Shown here piece after piece: positions 48,873 through 57,992 of a stretch of 64,000 bases of DNA. Position numbers and translations under genes: made by a program. Every line of letters starts with the position of its first letter. The first letter of the stretch is position 1. The notes beneath the pieces are model-generated. The model was not told where the DNA came from and did not search any database. It saw nothing but the letters and a program-made list of their open reading frames with translations. Where the stretch lies: NCBI GenBank assembly GCA_963777435.1, contig CAVZQT010000004.1:868001-932000 (forward strand), in the 5' to 3' direction. Origin of the DNA: AP-15 sp963777435 (GTDB lineage: Bacteria > Pseudomonadota > Alphaproteobacteria > ATCC43930 > CGMCC-115725).

Positions 48873-49082
48873 GTGAATGTTCGGCGCGGCGTCCGGCGGA
48901 CTGGGATCGGCTTGGTATTGCTGTGGCTGGTGTTTTGGACGAGCGCCTACATAGTTAGACCACCTGTGTCGGAAAATGCGACATCTCCACCCCCGGCACT
49001 GTCGTTGACCACGGACATCGCCGTGATGGCCACAGCGCTTCTCGGGATGCCCTGGATTGTTTCGGGGTTCCGCCCAAAATAG
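48873..49082 (+). CDS. Small membrane protein, hypothetical
   Basis: 69 residues from GTG 48873 with one clear membrane helix (TGIGLVLLWLVFWTSAYIV) and a second hydrophobic stretch (TDIAVMATALLGMPWIVSG). No family recognised. It could be a shadow ORF, but the two-helix layout with a short Pro/Ser-rich loop is protein-like. Confidence 0.42.
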   Translation: MNVRRGVRRTGIGLVLLWLVFWTSAYIVRPPVSENATSPPPALSLTTDIAVMATALLGMPWIVSGFRPK

Positions 49083-49213
49083 GGCAAAGGCGAACCGCCA
49101 TTTACTTGGATTCCAAGCCTGAGGTTCGGCACATCCGGCGTGAGCGAGCTGGCGGGATTGCCTCACACGCTTCGGCGCCAGCATGAGATTGTTGTTAGGC
49201 GCAATCGGCTCTC

Positions 49214-49236
49214 TTTTTTCGTTGCGGACGAAAAAA
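49214..49236. promoter_or_regulatory. AT-rich perfect palindrome upstream of the formamidase gene
   Basis: TTTTTTCGT-TGCGG-ACGAAAAAA, a 9-bp perfect inverted repeat with a 5-base loop, 61 bases before the formamidase start. It stands out in GC-rich DNA. It could be an operator or, read on either strand, a terminator-like hairpin. Confidence 0.45.
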
Positions 49237-49297
49237 CCTGCGCGAGAAAACCGTAATCCTTACAATCATCGGGTGGATCAGCTCAGGGAGATTGCCG

Positions 49298-50257
49298 ATG
49301 ACGCAGCACCATAGCCTGCACGCCAGCCCCGAGACTGTTCATTGGGGCTTTTTCGATGCCGGCTTGAAGCCGGTTCTTACCGTCGCATCGGGCGACACGG
49401 TAACGCTCGATAGCGTTTCGGGTGGGCCCGACATCCTGCCGAGCGATGGCCGCTTTGACATACTGTCCGAGCACAAAGCGATTCACGCCGCGGTCGAACC
49501 CCGGATGGGCGCTCATATCCTGACCGGGCCGATTGCGGTCGAGGGCGCCGAGCCCGGCGATGCGATCGGCATCGAAATCATGTCGATCGATTGCCGACAG
49601 AATTGGGGCTACACCCGGATTCGCCCCCTCTCTGGCACGCTCCCTGAGGATTTTCCGGTGCGCCGCACCTGGCACACCGCGATCGACCGTCAGCGCGGCA
49701 TCGCTACCGTGCCCTGGGGCGCCGAGATCGAGCTCGCGCCGTTTTTCGGGGTCATGGGGGTGGCGCCGCCGCCGAATTATGGCGCCGTCACCTCGATCGT
49801 GCCGCGCGAGTTCGGCGGCAACATGGATCTGAAGGAGCTGGTCGCCGGCACGACCCTCTTTCTGCCGGTATGGACCGAAGGCGGGTTGTTCTCCGCCGGC
49901 GACGGTCACGGGGTGCAGGGCGATGGCGAAGTCTGCGTCACCGCGCTCGAAACCGCTTTGACCGGCACCTTTCGCCTGAGTTTGCACAAGGGCATGAGTA
50001 TCGACCTTCCCCGCGCGGAAACGCCGACGCATCTGATCACGATGGGCTTTAACGAGGACCTCGACGACGCCGCCAAGACCGCGTTGCGGCAGATGATCAC
50101 CTTGATCGGGGAGCGCATGGGGCTGGGGCGCGAGGACGCCTACATGTTCTGCAGTCTCGCGGTCGATATGCGCGTGACCCAACTCGTCGACGGCAATAAG
50201 GGCATCCACGCGATGCTGCCCAAGCGCTACCTCAACGGTAAGCGGCCCGCGAATTAG
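49298..50257 (+). CDS. Acetamidase/formamidase family protein
   Basis: Hydrolyses short-chain amides to ammonia and the acid. The 319-residue protein has the family blocks FFDAGLKPVLTVASGDTVTL, HILTGPIAVEGAEPGDAIGI, RTWHTAIDRQRGIATVPWG, SIVPREFGGNMDLKELVAG and SAGDGHGVQGDGEVCVTALE. Start at ATG 49298 after GGAG. No signal peptide. It may supply nitrogen from amides; no transporter gene is adjacent. Confidence 0.93.
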   Translation: MTQHHSLHASPETVHWGFFDAGLKPVLTVASGDTVTLDSVSGGPDILPSDGRFDILSEHKAIHAAVEPRMGAHILTGPIAVEGAEPGDAIGIEIMSIDCRQNWGYTRIRPLSGTLPEDFPVRRTWHTAIDRQRGIATVPWGAEIELAPFFGVMGVAPPPNYGAVTSIVPREFGGNMDLKELVAGTTLFLPVWTEGGLFSAGDGHGVQGDGEVCVTALETALTGTFRLSLHKGMSIDLPRAETPTHLITMGFNEDLDDAAKTALRQMITLIGERMGLGREDAYMFCSLAVDMRVTQLVDGNKGIHAMLPKRYLNGKRPAN

Positions 50258-50332
50258 AAAGCAATCGCCGGATAGAGCCGGGCTCGCGATCACGCCATCT
50301 TCCGCCCATGTCAAGGTTGGGAGGAAAGGGTG

Positions 50333-51397
50333 ATGCTTGATTTTGATGAATGCTGGGCGGTGCTGGAGCAGCGCGATGGCGCGGCGGCAGGCGGGTTCTT
50401 TTACGGCGTCTTAACGACCGGCGTCTATTGCCGGCCGGGTTGCACTTCGCGGCTCCCGTTGCGCCGCAATACCGCTTTTTTCGAGACCACCGCGGCCGCG
50501 GAAGCAGCCGGGCTGCGGGCATGCAAGCGCTGCCGTCCTGGCGACCCGTCTGGGGCGTCGCGGCATATCGCGGCCGTCGAAAGGGCCTGTGCGCTGCTGC
50601 GTAAAAGCGAGAAGATTCCGAGCCTCGCTGAACTCGCCGATGCGGCGGCAATCAGCCGGTTTCATTTTCATCGCGTCTTCAAGCAGGTCACCGGCGCCAC
50701 CCCGCGGGATTACGCGCGCACTCATCGGCTAGGCGCCTTCGCGCAAAAGCTCGATGCCGGCGAAAATGTCGCGCAAGCGATTTATGGGTCGGGCTTTGGG
50801 TCGAGTTCACGCGCCTATGAAGCTGCACCCGCTGCCCTCGGCATGACCCCGGCGGCGCGGCGCAACGGCGGCAAAGGCGAGACGATCCGGTTTGTGACGT
50901 TGGCGACGCCACTTGGTTGGGGGCTTATCGCCGCGACCGAGCGGGGCGTGTGCCTGACCGCGCTCGGCGATGACCGCCAACGGCTTGCGGCGATGGTGCC
51001 GGAGCGGTTTCCGGCGGCCGAAGTAGCCGCCGAGGATCCGGGGCTGCGCGATTGGGCCGAGCGCATCGTGCGGTTTGTTACGGCACCCTCGCATAATCTC
51101 GACCTGCCGCTCGACATCCGCGGCACCGCATTCCAGGCGCGGGTGTGGCGGGCATTACAGAAGATCCCGCTCGGGCGGACCGCGACCTATAGCGAGATCG
51201 CCCACGCCCTCGGTCAGCCGACAGCGGTGCGCGCCGTCGCCCGCGCTTGTGCCGCCAACGATCTGGCGTTGCTGGTGCCGTGTCATCGGGTGATCCGCGA
51301 GGATGGCGATCTTGCCGGTTATCGCTGGGGCATCGAGCGCAAGCGCGCGTTGCTCGATCGCGAACGTGCCGCGGCGGCGAGCGATGAGGCGGCCTGA
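50333..51397 (+). CDS. ada: Ada: bifunctional methylated-DNA repair protein and transcriptional regulator
   Basis: Removes methyl groups from DNA phosphotriesters and O6-methylguanine and activates the adaptive response. The 354-residue protein has the N-terminal zinc/acceptor Cys domain (GVYCRPGCTSR and ACKRCRPG), an AraC-type helix-turn-helix (ISRFHFHRVFKQVTGATPRD) and the C-terminal methyltransferase domain with acceptor Cys in LLVPCHRVIREDGDLAGYRWG. GGAGGAAAGGG precedes ATG 50333; GTG 50330 is also possible. Its end overlaps the 2OG oxygenase start, so the two are coupled. Confidence 0.96.
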   Translation: MLDFDECWAVLEQRDGAAAGGFFYGVLTTGVYCRPGCTSRLPLRRNTAFFETTAAAEAAGLRACKRCRPGDPSGASRHIAAVERACALLRKSEKIPSLAELADAAAISRFHFHRVFKQVTGATPRDYARTHRLGAFAQKLDAGENVAQAIYGSGFGSSSRAYEAAPAALGMTPAARRNGGKGETIRFVTLATPLGWGLIAATERGVCLTALGDDRQRLAAMVPERFPAAEVAAEDPGLRDWAERIVRFVTAPSHNLDLPLDIRGTAFQARVWRALQKIPLGRTATYSEIAHALGQPTAVRAVARACAANDLALLVPCHRVIREDGDLAGYRWGIERKRALLDRERAAAASDEAA

Positions 51398-52160
51398 TGC
51401 CGAGGCCGCGGCGGTCGCCAGCGTCCCCGCCGCCCCCCACCCCAATCCTGCGCCGCTTGCAGCGGAGGCGCGGGTGACGGCCGTGGATTGGGCGGCGGTG
51501 GCGGCGGCTCTGGAGGAGCAGGGCTACGCTACCTTGCCGCTGCTGAATGCCGAGGAGTGCCGCGCGGTGATCGGGCTGTACGATCACGACGACAATTTTC
51601 GCCGCCGCATCGTCATGCAGCGCCACGCATATGGGAGCGGCGAGTACAAGTACTTTCGCTATCCGCTGCCCGATTTGGTGGCACGGTTACGGGTGACGAT
51701 TTACCCGCGATTGGCGCCGATCGCCAACGCCTGGCACAACAAGCTGCGCGAGGCCGGGGATTTTCCGCCGGCGCTCGACGACTATCTCGCCGAATGCCAT
51801 AGAGCCGGGCAGGAACGGCCGACCCCGCTAATGCTGAAATACGGTGCCGGCGACTACAACCGGCTGCACCAGGATCTGTACGGCCCGTTGGTCTTCCCGC
51901 TGCAATTGACGGTGCTGCTCAGCGAGCCGGGCCACGGATTTTCGGGCGGCGAGTTCCTATTGGTCGAGCAGCGGCCGCGAATGCAGTCGCGTGGCGAAGT
52001 CGTACCCCTGCAACAAGGCGAGGCGGTGATCTTCCCGGTCCATCACCGCCCGGTAGCGGGTGCGCGCGGGCCGGCTCGCGCGACAATGCGGCACGGCGTC
52101 AGCCGCATCCGCTCCGGCGAACGCTATACGCTCGGCATCATCTTTCACGACGCCGCCTGA
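51384..52160 (+). CDS. 2OG-Fe(II) oxygenase coupled to ada
   Basis: A 258-residue Fe(II)/2-oxoglutarate dioxygenase. Iron ligands are visible as HxD in NRLHQDLYG and the distal His in ATMRHGVSRI, with the 2OG-binding Arg just after (RSGERYTLG). Start ATG 51384 lies inside the last codons of ada (14-base overlap), so co-translation is likely. This family is often found beside ada in alphaproteobacteria, suggesting a role in alkylation damage; it is not classical AlkB by sequence. The function is inferred. Confidence 0.87.
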   Translation: MRRPDAEAAAVASVPAAPHPNPAPLAAEARVTAVDWAAVAAALEEQGYATLPLLNAEECRAVIGLYDHDDNFRRRIVMQRHAYGSGEYKYFRYPLPDLVARLRVTIYPRLAPIANAWHNKLREAGDFPPALDDYLAECHRAGQERPTPLMLKYGAGDYNRLHQDLYGPLVFPLQLTVLLSEPGHGFSGGEFLLVEQRPRMQSRGEVVPLQQGEAVIFPVHHRPVAGARGPARATMRHGVSRIRSGERYTLGIIFHDAA

Positions 52161-52181
52161 CAGGGACGAGGCGATCGGGCC

Positions 52182-53738
52182 CTAGTCGGGTTCGGCGATG
52201 GCGGCGGACCACGGCGACATGACGTCGGAGATGCCGTGGTTTATGCCATCGGCCTCGTGGAGCACGAGGTTCGGGCAGGCGAAGCGGGACGGGAACACGG
52301 TATGCTCGACCAATGCGGCGCCGGGTTTGGCCAATAGCGGCTCGGCGATCGACGATGGCAGTCGGCGGTCGATGCCAAAGCGCTCGCTGCCATTGACGTC
52401 GATCCGCGGATGGTGCGCCGCTGTTGTAGGCTCCATCCCAAAATCAACGATAAAGCTCGCCATCTGCAGGACGGCGGCAAGGATGCGCCGACCTCCTGAG
52501 GCGCCGACTCCGAACCATGGCCGGCCGTCGCGCATCGCCACGACCGGGCACATATTGGTCAGGGCACGCTTATTGGGCCCTATCGAGTTCGGCCGGCCCC
52601 GTCGCGGGTCGAACCACATGATGCCATTATTCATCAGGATGCCGCTGCCCGGCAGCACATAGCGGCTGCCAAAGCTCGACAACAGGGTCGTCGTCAGGGC
52701 GACGATGGTCCCCTCGCGGTCGATCGCGGTAATGTGCGTGGTCGAAGTGGGTGACGAGATCTCGACATCGCCGGCGTGTTCGAGACGATCGGCATAGGCC
52801 TCGCGCAGGACTGTGATCAGCGCATTGAAATAGGCGGCGTCGGGTGCCGCGGCAAAGCGTTGCCGCGCAAGCCGTTCGATAACAAAAGCCAGGGTCGGGC
52901 CGGCCGTCATCCCGGGCGCCGACTGCAACACCGCATTCCGGTAAGGGATGGCGAGCGCCGGCCCGATGCGGGCGCGGCATTGCGCCAAATCTTCGGCTGA
53001 CAAGAAACCGTCGGCGGCGCGCACATCAGCCGCGATCGAGCGCGCGATGTCGCCTATATAGAAATCGTCGGGCCCGCCCTGGGCCAGACGCTCGAGGGTA
53101 TCGGCGAGCCGGCCGAGCGGCAAATGCGCTGCATCGCGCTCGGGCGGGCAAACCGGCGGCAGACCATCGGGCAGCCACACCCGCCGGCTCTCGTCGTAGA
53201 GCCGCAATTCGGCCGCCGCGGCCGCCACCTTGATCGTCGTGAACCAATCGACCGGCAGACCCTGGCGAGCCAGCGCGGCGGCCGGCGCCGCCAATTCGCA
53301 CCATGGCGTGCGGCCAAAGCGCTCGACCGCCGCCGCGTAGCCGCGCACCACACTCGGGACCGCAAAGGCGAGCGGGCCATGAATATTGCGGTCGCCCTCA
53401 ACCTGCGGCCAAGTAAATAATTCGGTCTTGGTGCCGCCGGTCAATGGGAAGGCAGCGGGATCGACGGCGCGCGGCGAGACTGGGCCGAAATCGATCGCCT
53501 CGGCACGGTCAGCGCCGGCGCGATGAACGACCATAAAGCCGATGCCGCCAAGCCCGCTATTCCATGGTTCGAGCGCCGCCAAGGCGAGCGCGGTGGCAAC
53601 CGCTGCATCGACCGCTGTTCCACCTGCCTTAAGGATGTCGGCGCCGACCGCTGCGGCCCTACCGCTTTGCGAGGCGACGATACCCCCCTTTGCCGAGACC
53701 CCGGGTTTGCGGATTTCCCAATTCTGGGTCAGGTGCAT
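52182..53738 (-). CDS. Gamma-glutamyltransferase family protein
   Basis: Ntn-hydrolase that is made as a precursor and cleaves itself before a Thr. The 518-residue protein has GIVASQSGRAAAVGADILKA, the oxyanion region EPWNSGLGGIGFMVVH, the autoprocessing site SPTSTTHITAIDREGTIVAL and the later GVGASGGRRILAAVLQM. No clear signal peptide, so it may be a cytoplasmic member acting on other gamma-glutamyl or amide substrates. It is the last of a reverse-strand run (DUF427 gene 12 bases upstream). Confidence 0.9.
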   Translation of the reverse strand: MHLTQNWEIRKPGVSAKGGIVASQSGRAAAVGADILKAGGTAVDAAVATALALAALEPWNSGLGGIGFMVVHRAGADRAEAIDFGPVSPRAVDPAAFPLTGGTKTELFTWPQVEGDRNIHGPLAFAVPSVVRGYAAAVERFGRTPWCELAAPAAALARQGLPVDWFTTIKVAAAAAELRLYDESRRVWLPDGLPPVCPPERDAAHLPLGRLADTLERLAQGGPDDFYIGDIARSIAADVRAADGFLSAEDLAQCRARIGPALAIPYRNAVLQSAPGMTAGPTLAFVIERLARQRFAAAPDAAYFNALITVLREAYADRLEHAGDVEISSPTSTTHITAIDREGTIVALTTTLLSSFGSRYVLPGSGILMNNGIMWFDPRRGRPNSIGPNKRALTNMCPVVAMRDGRPWFGVGASGGRRILAAVLQMASFIVDFGMEPTTAAHHPRIDVNGSERFGIDRRLPSSIAEPLLAKPGAALVEHTVFPSRFACPNLVLHEADGINHGISDVMSPWSAAIAEPD

Positions 53739-53750
53739 GGCGAAAGGCCG

Positions 53751-54140
53751 CTACTCGACGGTGATCGAGTCGACGCGGTTTGGGTAGAACGCATAGTAGC
53801 CGGCGATGCGGGTCACCTCGTCATAGGGTGTCGGGTACCCCCAGACCCCGTTTTCGGCGCGCCGCGCACCCCCGCCGTCGGGGACCTCGATCGTCCAATA
53901 CGACGCCTCGCCCTTGTACGGGCAGCGCGTGTGATGATCGGTGCGATGCATCAGATCGAGCCGGACATCCTTTTCCGGAAGGTAATGAACCGGGCCGTGG
54001 CCGGTTTCCTCGACGCGCAACGCCGCAGTGCTGTCGGCAACTGTCACACCGCCAAAGACGACGCGCACGCGCCGGTTTTCGGGCAAGAGGTCGACGCGAT
54101 GACCGGGGTTGCTGGCAAATCCCGGCGCCGAGTTTGGCAT
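53751..54140 (-). CDS. DUF427 domain protein
   Basis: 129 residues with the DUF427 pattern: RVRVVFGGVTVADSTAALRV, PVHYLPEKDVRL, TRCPYKGEASYWTI and YDEVTRIAGYYAFYPNRVD. Function of the family is unknown; members are small beta-rich proteins. It lies between the gamma-glutamyltransferase gene and a secreted-protein gene on the same strand. Confidence 0.9.
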   Translation of the reverse strand: MPNSAPGFASNPGHRVDLLPENRRVRVVFGGVTVADSTAALRVEETGHGPVHYLPEKDVRLDLMHRTDHHTRCPYKGEASYWTIEVPDGGGARRAENGVWGYPTPYDEVTRIAGYYAFYPNRVDSITVE

Positions 54141-54155
54141 GCTGGCCTCCCTAGG

Positions 54156-54443
54156 TTATCGGCTTCCGTGCCTTGAGGGCGCCGGCGAGGCGTAAGCCTC
54201 AAACGAGGCGATGCAGCTTTGCCGCAATTGCGGATCAGTGATCGGGCCGCACTCGATTTTTTCGCGCTGCCTGCGAAACCCCGGATTGCTGCGCAGCAGT
54301 GCCGAATATTGTTCGCTCTCGCGGACATTTGCCGCCGCTTCGGGGTTGTTCTGCGGCAGCGGCGCCTGCGCGGACGCGGTCCCCGCGAAGCCAATTGTCA
54401 CCAGCGCGGCGAGCGCCGCCGGTGGGCAGAAATATTTCAGCAT
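54156..54443 (-). CDS. Small secreted protein, hypothetical
   Basis: 95 residues with a signal peptide (about 1-25, ending TASAQA), then a region with two Cys (KIECGPITDPQLRQSCIASF) that may form a disulfide in the periplasm. AAGGAGGGAG precedes the ATG. No family recognised, although the ECGPITDPQLRQSC motif looks conserved. Confidence 0.75.
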   Translation of the reverse strand: MLKYFCPPAALAALVTIGFAGTASAQAPLPQNNPEAAANVRESEQYSALLRSNPGFRRQREKIECGPITDPQLRQSCIASFEAYASPAPSRHGSR

Positions 54444-54462
54444 GTCTCCCTCCTTGTTGCGA

Positions 54463-55210
54463 TTAGTCCGCCATGGTCAGGCCGCCGCTGACGCTGAGCA
54501 CCTGCCCGGTGATGTAGTCGGCGCGGCTACTTACAAAGAAATGAACGGCGTGGGCAATCTCGATCGGCTGCGCGATGCGGCGGAATGGTATCGCGCGGGT
54601 CAGGGCCTCTTTCATGCGTTCCGGCTGGCGCTGGAACAGCGGGGTATCGGTCGGACCTGGACAGACGCAGTTTACATTGATGCTGTAGCGCGCCATCTCC
54701 CGCGCCAGCGACTTTGTAAACGCGATCAGCCCGCCTTTGGCGGCGGCGTAAACGGTCTCGCCGGTGCTGCCGACGCGCCCCGCATCGCTCGAGATATTGA
54801 CAATCTTGCCGGAGCGGGCCGCGACCATCGGCGACAGCACAGCCCGGGTCAGCCGGATCGCGCCCATCAGATTGATGGCGATCACGCGGTCCCACATTTC
54901 CGGAGGATTATCGAGAAACGGCTGGATCGTGTCCCAGCCGGCGGCATTGACCAGCCCGTCGATAGGTTCGACTTTTTCGTGCACCGCAGCGGTGAAACCC
55001 TCGATAGACCCGGCGCTAGTCAGGTCTAGGGGTAGAAACTCGACTGCGAGTTCCTGCCGCGATACCTTCGGCGGCGGTCGCCCGGCCGCCTGCTTCATCA
55101 ATGTCGCCAACAAAGATCCGGGCGCCCTCACGCGCCAGCAACAGCGCCGTCGCCCGGCCAATGCCGGAGGCACCCCCGGTAACGATGACGCTGCGGCCGG
55201 TTAGATCCAT
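54463..55210 (-). CDS. Short-chain dehydrogenase/reductase, frameshifted
   Basis: NAD(P)-dependent oxidoreductase. The N-terminal part from ATG 55210 (MDLTGRSVIVTGGASGIGRA) has the Rossmann TGxxxGIG and the acidic DID after strand 2. The rest has LVNAAGWD, NISSDAGRVG, catalytic YAAAKGG and NCVCPGPTDTP. The frame changes at CC 55065-55066 (plus strand); with one base less it reads ATAAEVSRQELAVEFLPLDL and gives 248 residues, normal for the family. Asp after strand 2 favours NAD. Substrate unknown. Confidence 0.88.
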
Positions 55211-55281
55211 CGAACCTTCCCCGCGAGGCGACGCCTCGCTTACGCGCAAGGCGCGCATTTCCGCGCGAGTAGCCGCCGCTG

Positions 55282-56835
55282 TCAAGCCATGCCGAGCGGC
55301 TCTACTTGCGTTCGCGCGATCGCGTCTCGCTCCCGCAGCCTCTCGACAATCATCCGCGGCAACATATGGGCCGACAGATCGAGGCGGCGGGGGTGCGAAG
55401 TTGCGCCGCCCGTCAGCAGGTAATCGCTGGCTCGGTCGCCAAAGCCAAAGTAAGCGAAAGCATCCGGCAAGCTGGGCTGGTGGTCGCCGTAAAAGCCGAA
55501 CAGCGCATCGCGAGCGCCGGGCCCAAGTTCTTCCAGCAGGATCGTGAGCATCTCGTCCGATTGGGATAGACCGGCAAGGTAGCGCAGCAGTGCGCGGCCT
55601 TGCGGCACACCGGCGGCATCGAAGACTCGCTCCAACACCGGATCGATCGCCGCGCCGTCATCAGGCCACGGGCCGTGATTGCCCATCGTGATCGCGAAGA
55701 TGAAGGTGCGCGGGCCTTCGGCATCGAGCACACGCACGATCTGACGCGCGAGATCGGGGTCGGATCGGTAGGGCGGCCGCCGCGATCCGCCGAGCGTCTC
55801 GCGGCCGAGAAATTCGTCGAAGCCCAGCGCCGGTATTGCCAGATCGCGGCGAAAAAACCGCTTGTCGAACGGATGCAGGCAAATTGTGCGGTAGCCCTCG
55901 TCCCGCAGCCGCGACGCCAGCGAGGCGAGCGGAGAACGGCCGAAGGCGTGGTATGGATTGAAGCGGTCGTAACCAAGTTGCTCCTCGGATATGCCTGTCA
56001 AGGCCGCGAATTCGGCGCGCATCGTGTTGGCGCCCCAAGCCGAGATCTCGAGCCGACCATAAGTAGCGCCCTTCCCGACGCAGGCGTCGAATCCCGCCAA
56101 CAAATGTCGAGGCACCCGCGGCGACATCCGCCGCGCATCAAAGAACGATTCGCATTGCACCAAGACGATTGGTGTTGCCGCGCGCGCGTTCCGCAGCACT
56201 CTCGGCAATGGCCGATGCGGAACGCGGCGCACGGCGCGTTCGGCGCGGGCAATAAGCCCGTAGACAAAGAGCATCCCGAACGGACCCATGCGTCGGGCAT
56301 CTGTCAACGGCTCGCCCGTCGGCCGCAAGCGTCGCAGTCGTGCGGCGGCGACGCCCAGCAGCGGCTCGCGGGACAGCAGCCGGCCAGCGCCGAATGTAAT
56401 GAGAAGCGCGAAAACCGTAAGAAGCGGGTCCGGCTCCCACAAAGCTGGACTGAAGATCAAAACCGCGATGCCGAGCCCGATTGCCGCCGCCGCGCCGCCA
56501 ATAACGAGCCCCGGTCCGGCGAACGGCAGGTACAGATGGGGGTGGGTGAAAAGGTGCTCGAGTTCGGACATATCGGAAAAAACGACCGGCTCGCGCAGCG
56601 CTTGACGCTTGGTGTGATCGGCAAGCGCGAACCCGCCGCCGAGCGCCAATAGGACGATTCCGCTGAACACCGGCCGGCCGGAAGCGATCAGCAATAAGGC
56701 GCCGGCGACAAGCACCGGGAGGATGTCGATAATAACCGCCGCGGGCACCAATCGCGCACCAGCGACCCGGCGCGGTATTAACCACGCCGCGAGCGCGGCC
56801 GCACCGCCGACCGCCCAGCGAAGCGAATCATCCAT
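55282..56835 (-). CDS. LTA synthase-like sulfatase-fold membrane protein
   Basis: A 517-residue protein from ATG 56835 with about four to five N-terminal membrane helices and a C-terminal sulfatase/phosphoglycerol-transferase domain. The domain has PIVLVQCESFFDARR, the catalytic Thr region SAWGANTMRAEFAALTGISE, RTICLHPFDKRFF, FAITMGNHGPWP and FYGDHQPSLPDA. Such enzymes transfer phosphoglycerol or phosphoethanolamine to glycans or lipids in the envelope. It overlaps the start-side SDR gene by 8 bases, so the two are coupled. Confidence 0.85.
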   Translation of the reverse strand: MDDSLRWAVGGAAALAAWLIPRRVAGARLVPAAVIIDILPVLVAGALLLIASGRPVFSGIVLLALGGGFALADHTKRQALREPVVFSDMSELEHLFTHPHLYLPFAGPGLVIGGAAAAIGLGIAVLIFSPALWEPDPLLTVFALLITFGAGRLLSREPLLGVAAARLRRLRPTGEPLTDARRMGPFGMLFVYGLIARAERAVRRVPHRPLPRVLRNARAATPIVLVQCESFFDARRMSPRVPRHLLAGFDACVGKGATYGRLEISAWGANTMRAEFAALTGISEEQLGYDRFNPYHAFGRSPLASLASRLRDEGYRTICLHPFDKRFFRRDLAIPALGFDEFLGRETLGGSRRPPYRSDPDLARQIVRVLDAEGPRTFIFAITMGNHGPWPDDGAAIDPVLERVFDAAGVPQGRALLRYLAGLSQSDEMLTILLEELGPGARDALFGFYGDHQPSLPDAFAYFGFGDRASDYLLTGGATSHPRRLDLSAHMLPRMIVERLRERDAIARTQVEPLGMA

Positions 56836-57622
56836 TAGCCGAGGCGCCCGGGCGGATGCGAAAGCGATAATGCCGCATGATCGCGTCGCCGACAAAGGCG
56901 GGCGCAAAATCACAAAACTGCAGGCCGAGAACAAGCGGCCACGGAAAAGCGACGCGGCGCTGTCCGCGGTCGATGCCGCGTTTGACGGCCCGCGCCGCCG
57001 CCTCGACGCTGATCAGAAACGGCGTCGGCCCGTCAAAGCGGTCGGTCATCGGTGAATTGAAAAAGCCGGGACACACAATCGTCACTTTAACGCCATGCGC
57101 CGCGAGCCTCGGCCGCAGGGCTTCGGCGTAGGCGCGCAGCCCGGCCTTGCTTGCGCAATAACCGGGACTGTCAGGCAATCCGCGATAGGCGGCGATCGAG
57201 GCGACGAATGCGACCCGCCCGCGGCCGCGCCGGCACAACAGCGGCAGCAGCGGCTCGACCGTGTTGATCGAGCCGAGCAGATTGACCTTTATTTGTTTAG
57301 TGGCGGACTCGACCCCTTCGGAAGGGCTGCCCGGCTCCGGCCCGGCCGAGGTTCCGGCATTAGCGATGACAAGTTCGGCCGGGTAGTCACGATCGAATTC
57401 TGTAAGCCACTCGGCCATCGCCCGCGCATCTGTGACATCGATCGCCGCCATTCTGACGGCTGACCCTTTCGCCTCGCACGCATTGGCCGTTTCCCCCAGC
57501 CGGTTGCCGTCGCGTCCGAGCAGACCCAATACCGTCTGCGGGCTGGCATAGGCTGCCGCCAGAGCGGCCCCAAGGCCGCTCGACGCGCCGGTGATGATGA
57601 TGCCGCCGGAAGATGAGCGCAT
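56828..57622 (-). CDS. Short-chain dehydrogenase/reductase
   Basis: A 264-residue classical SDR: GIIITGASSGLGAALAAAYA (cofactor site), LVIANAGTS, FVASIAAYRGLPDSPGYCAS with Ser, Tyr and Lys of the catalytic set, and VTIVCPGFFNSPMTDRF. Arg after the first glycine motif (LLGRDGNRL) favours NADP. The stop overlaps the sulfatase-like gene start, suggesting a joint role in envelope glycan or lipid modification, which is inference. Confidence 0.9.
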   Translation of the reverse strand: MRSSSGGIIITGASSGLGAALAAAYASPQTVLGLLGRDGNRLGETANACEAKGSAVRMAAIDVTDARAMAEWLTEFDRDYPAELVIANAGTSAGPEPGSPSEGVESATKQIKVNLLGSINTVEPLLPLLCRRGRGRVAFVASIAAYRGLPDSPGYCASKAGLRAYAEALRPRLAAHGVKVTIVCPGFFNSPMTDRFDGPTPFLISVEAAARAVKRGIDRGQRRVAFPWPLVLGLQFCDFAPAFVGDAIMRHYRFRIRPGASANG

Positions 57623-57992
57623 GCTGCACCCTAGAACCGGGAGTTAAGAAATGGTCGTCCGAAAAGCGTCAGCGCAGTACGCGGCCAGCGGGTTAGATAC
57701 GAGAGATGGTGGACTGGGCATCCCCTTGAAAAAAGACATTTGCGCCAAAATTGTCACCGCGCGGCTGACTTCTATTATGAATTTGACTTGGTGGCCTTTG
57801 CATGCCCTAGCGGTAGACCCTGTCCGGCATTAGTCGCGCTGAGGCAGCCACGCGTCATTAGTCGCGGCCCGTTTTGCTGCAGCGGCACATCCTTCCGCGC
57901 TTTTATGGACAAGGTCGGCCGGGCGCAATAGAACGGGGCAACCGGCGGCGCGCATTCACCTAAACCGAACGGCTCAACATCGGAGGCCAGCC
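57623..57992. other. Intergenic stretch before glyoxalase II
   Basis: 370 bases between two divergent genes. No supported ORF, RNA gene or clear repeat. It should contain the promoters for both sides. Confidence 0.5.

Noticed and set aside
49283..50314. 343-codon reverse ORF
   Set aside because: Antisense to the acetamidase/formamidase gene, with no protein-family pattern of its own.
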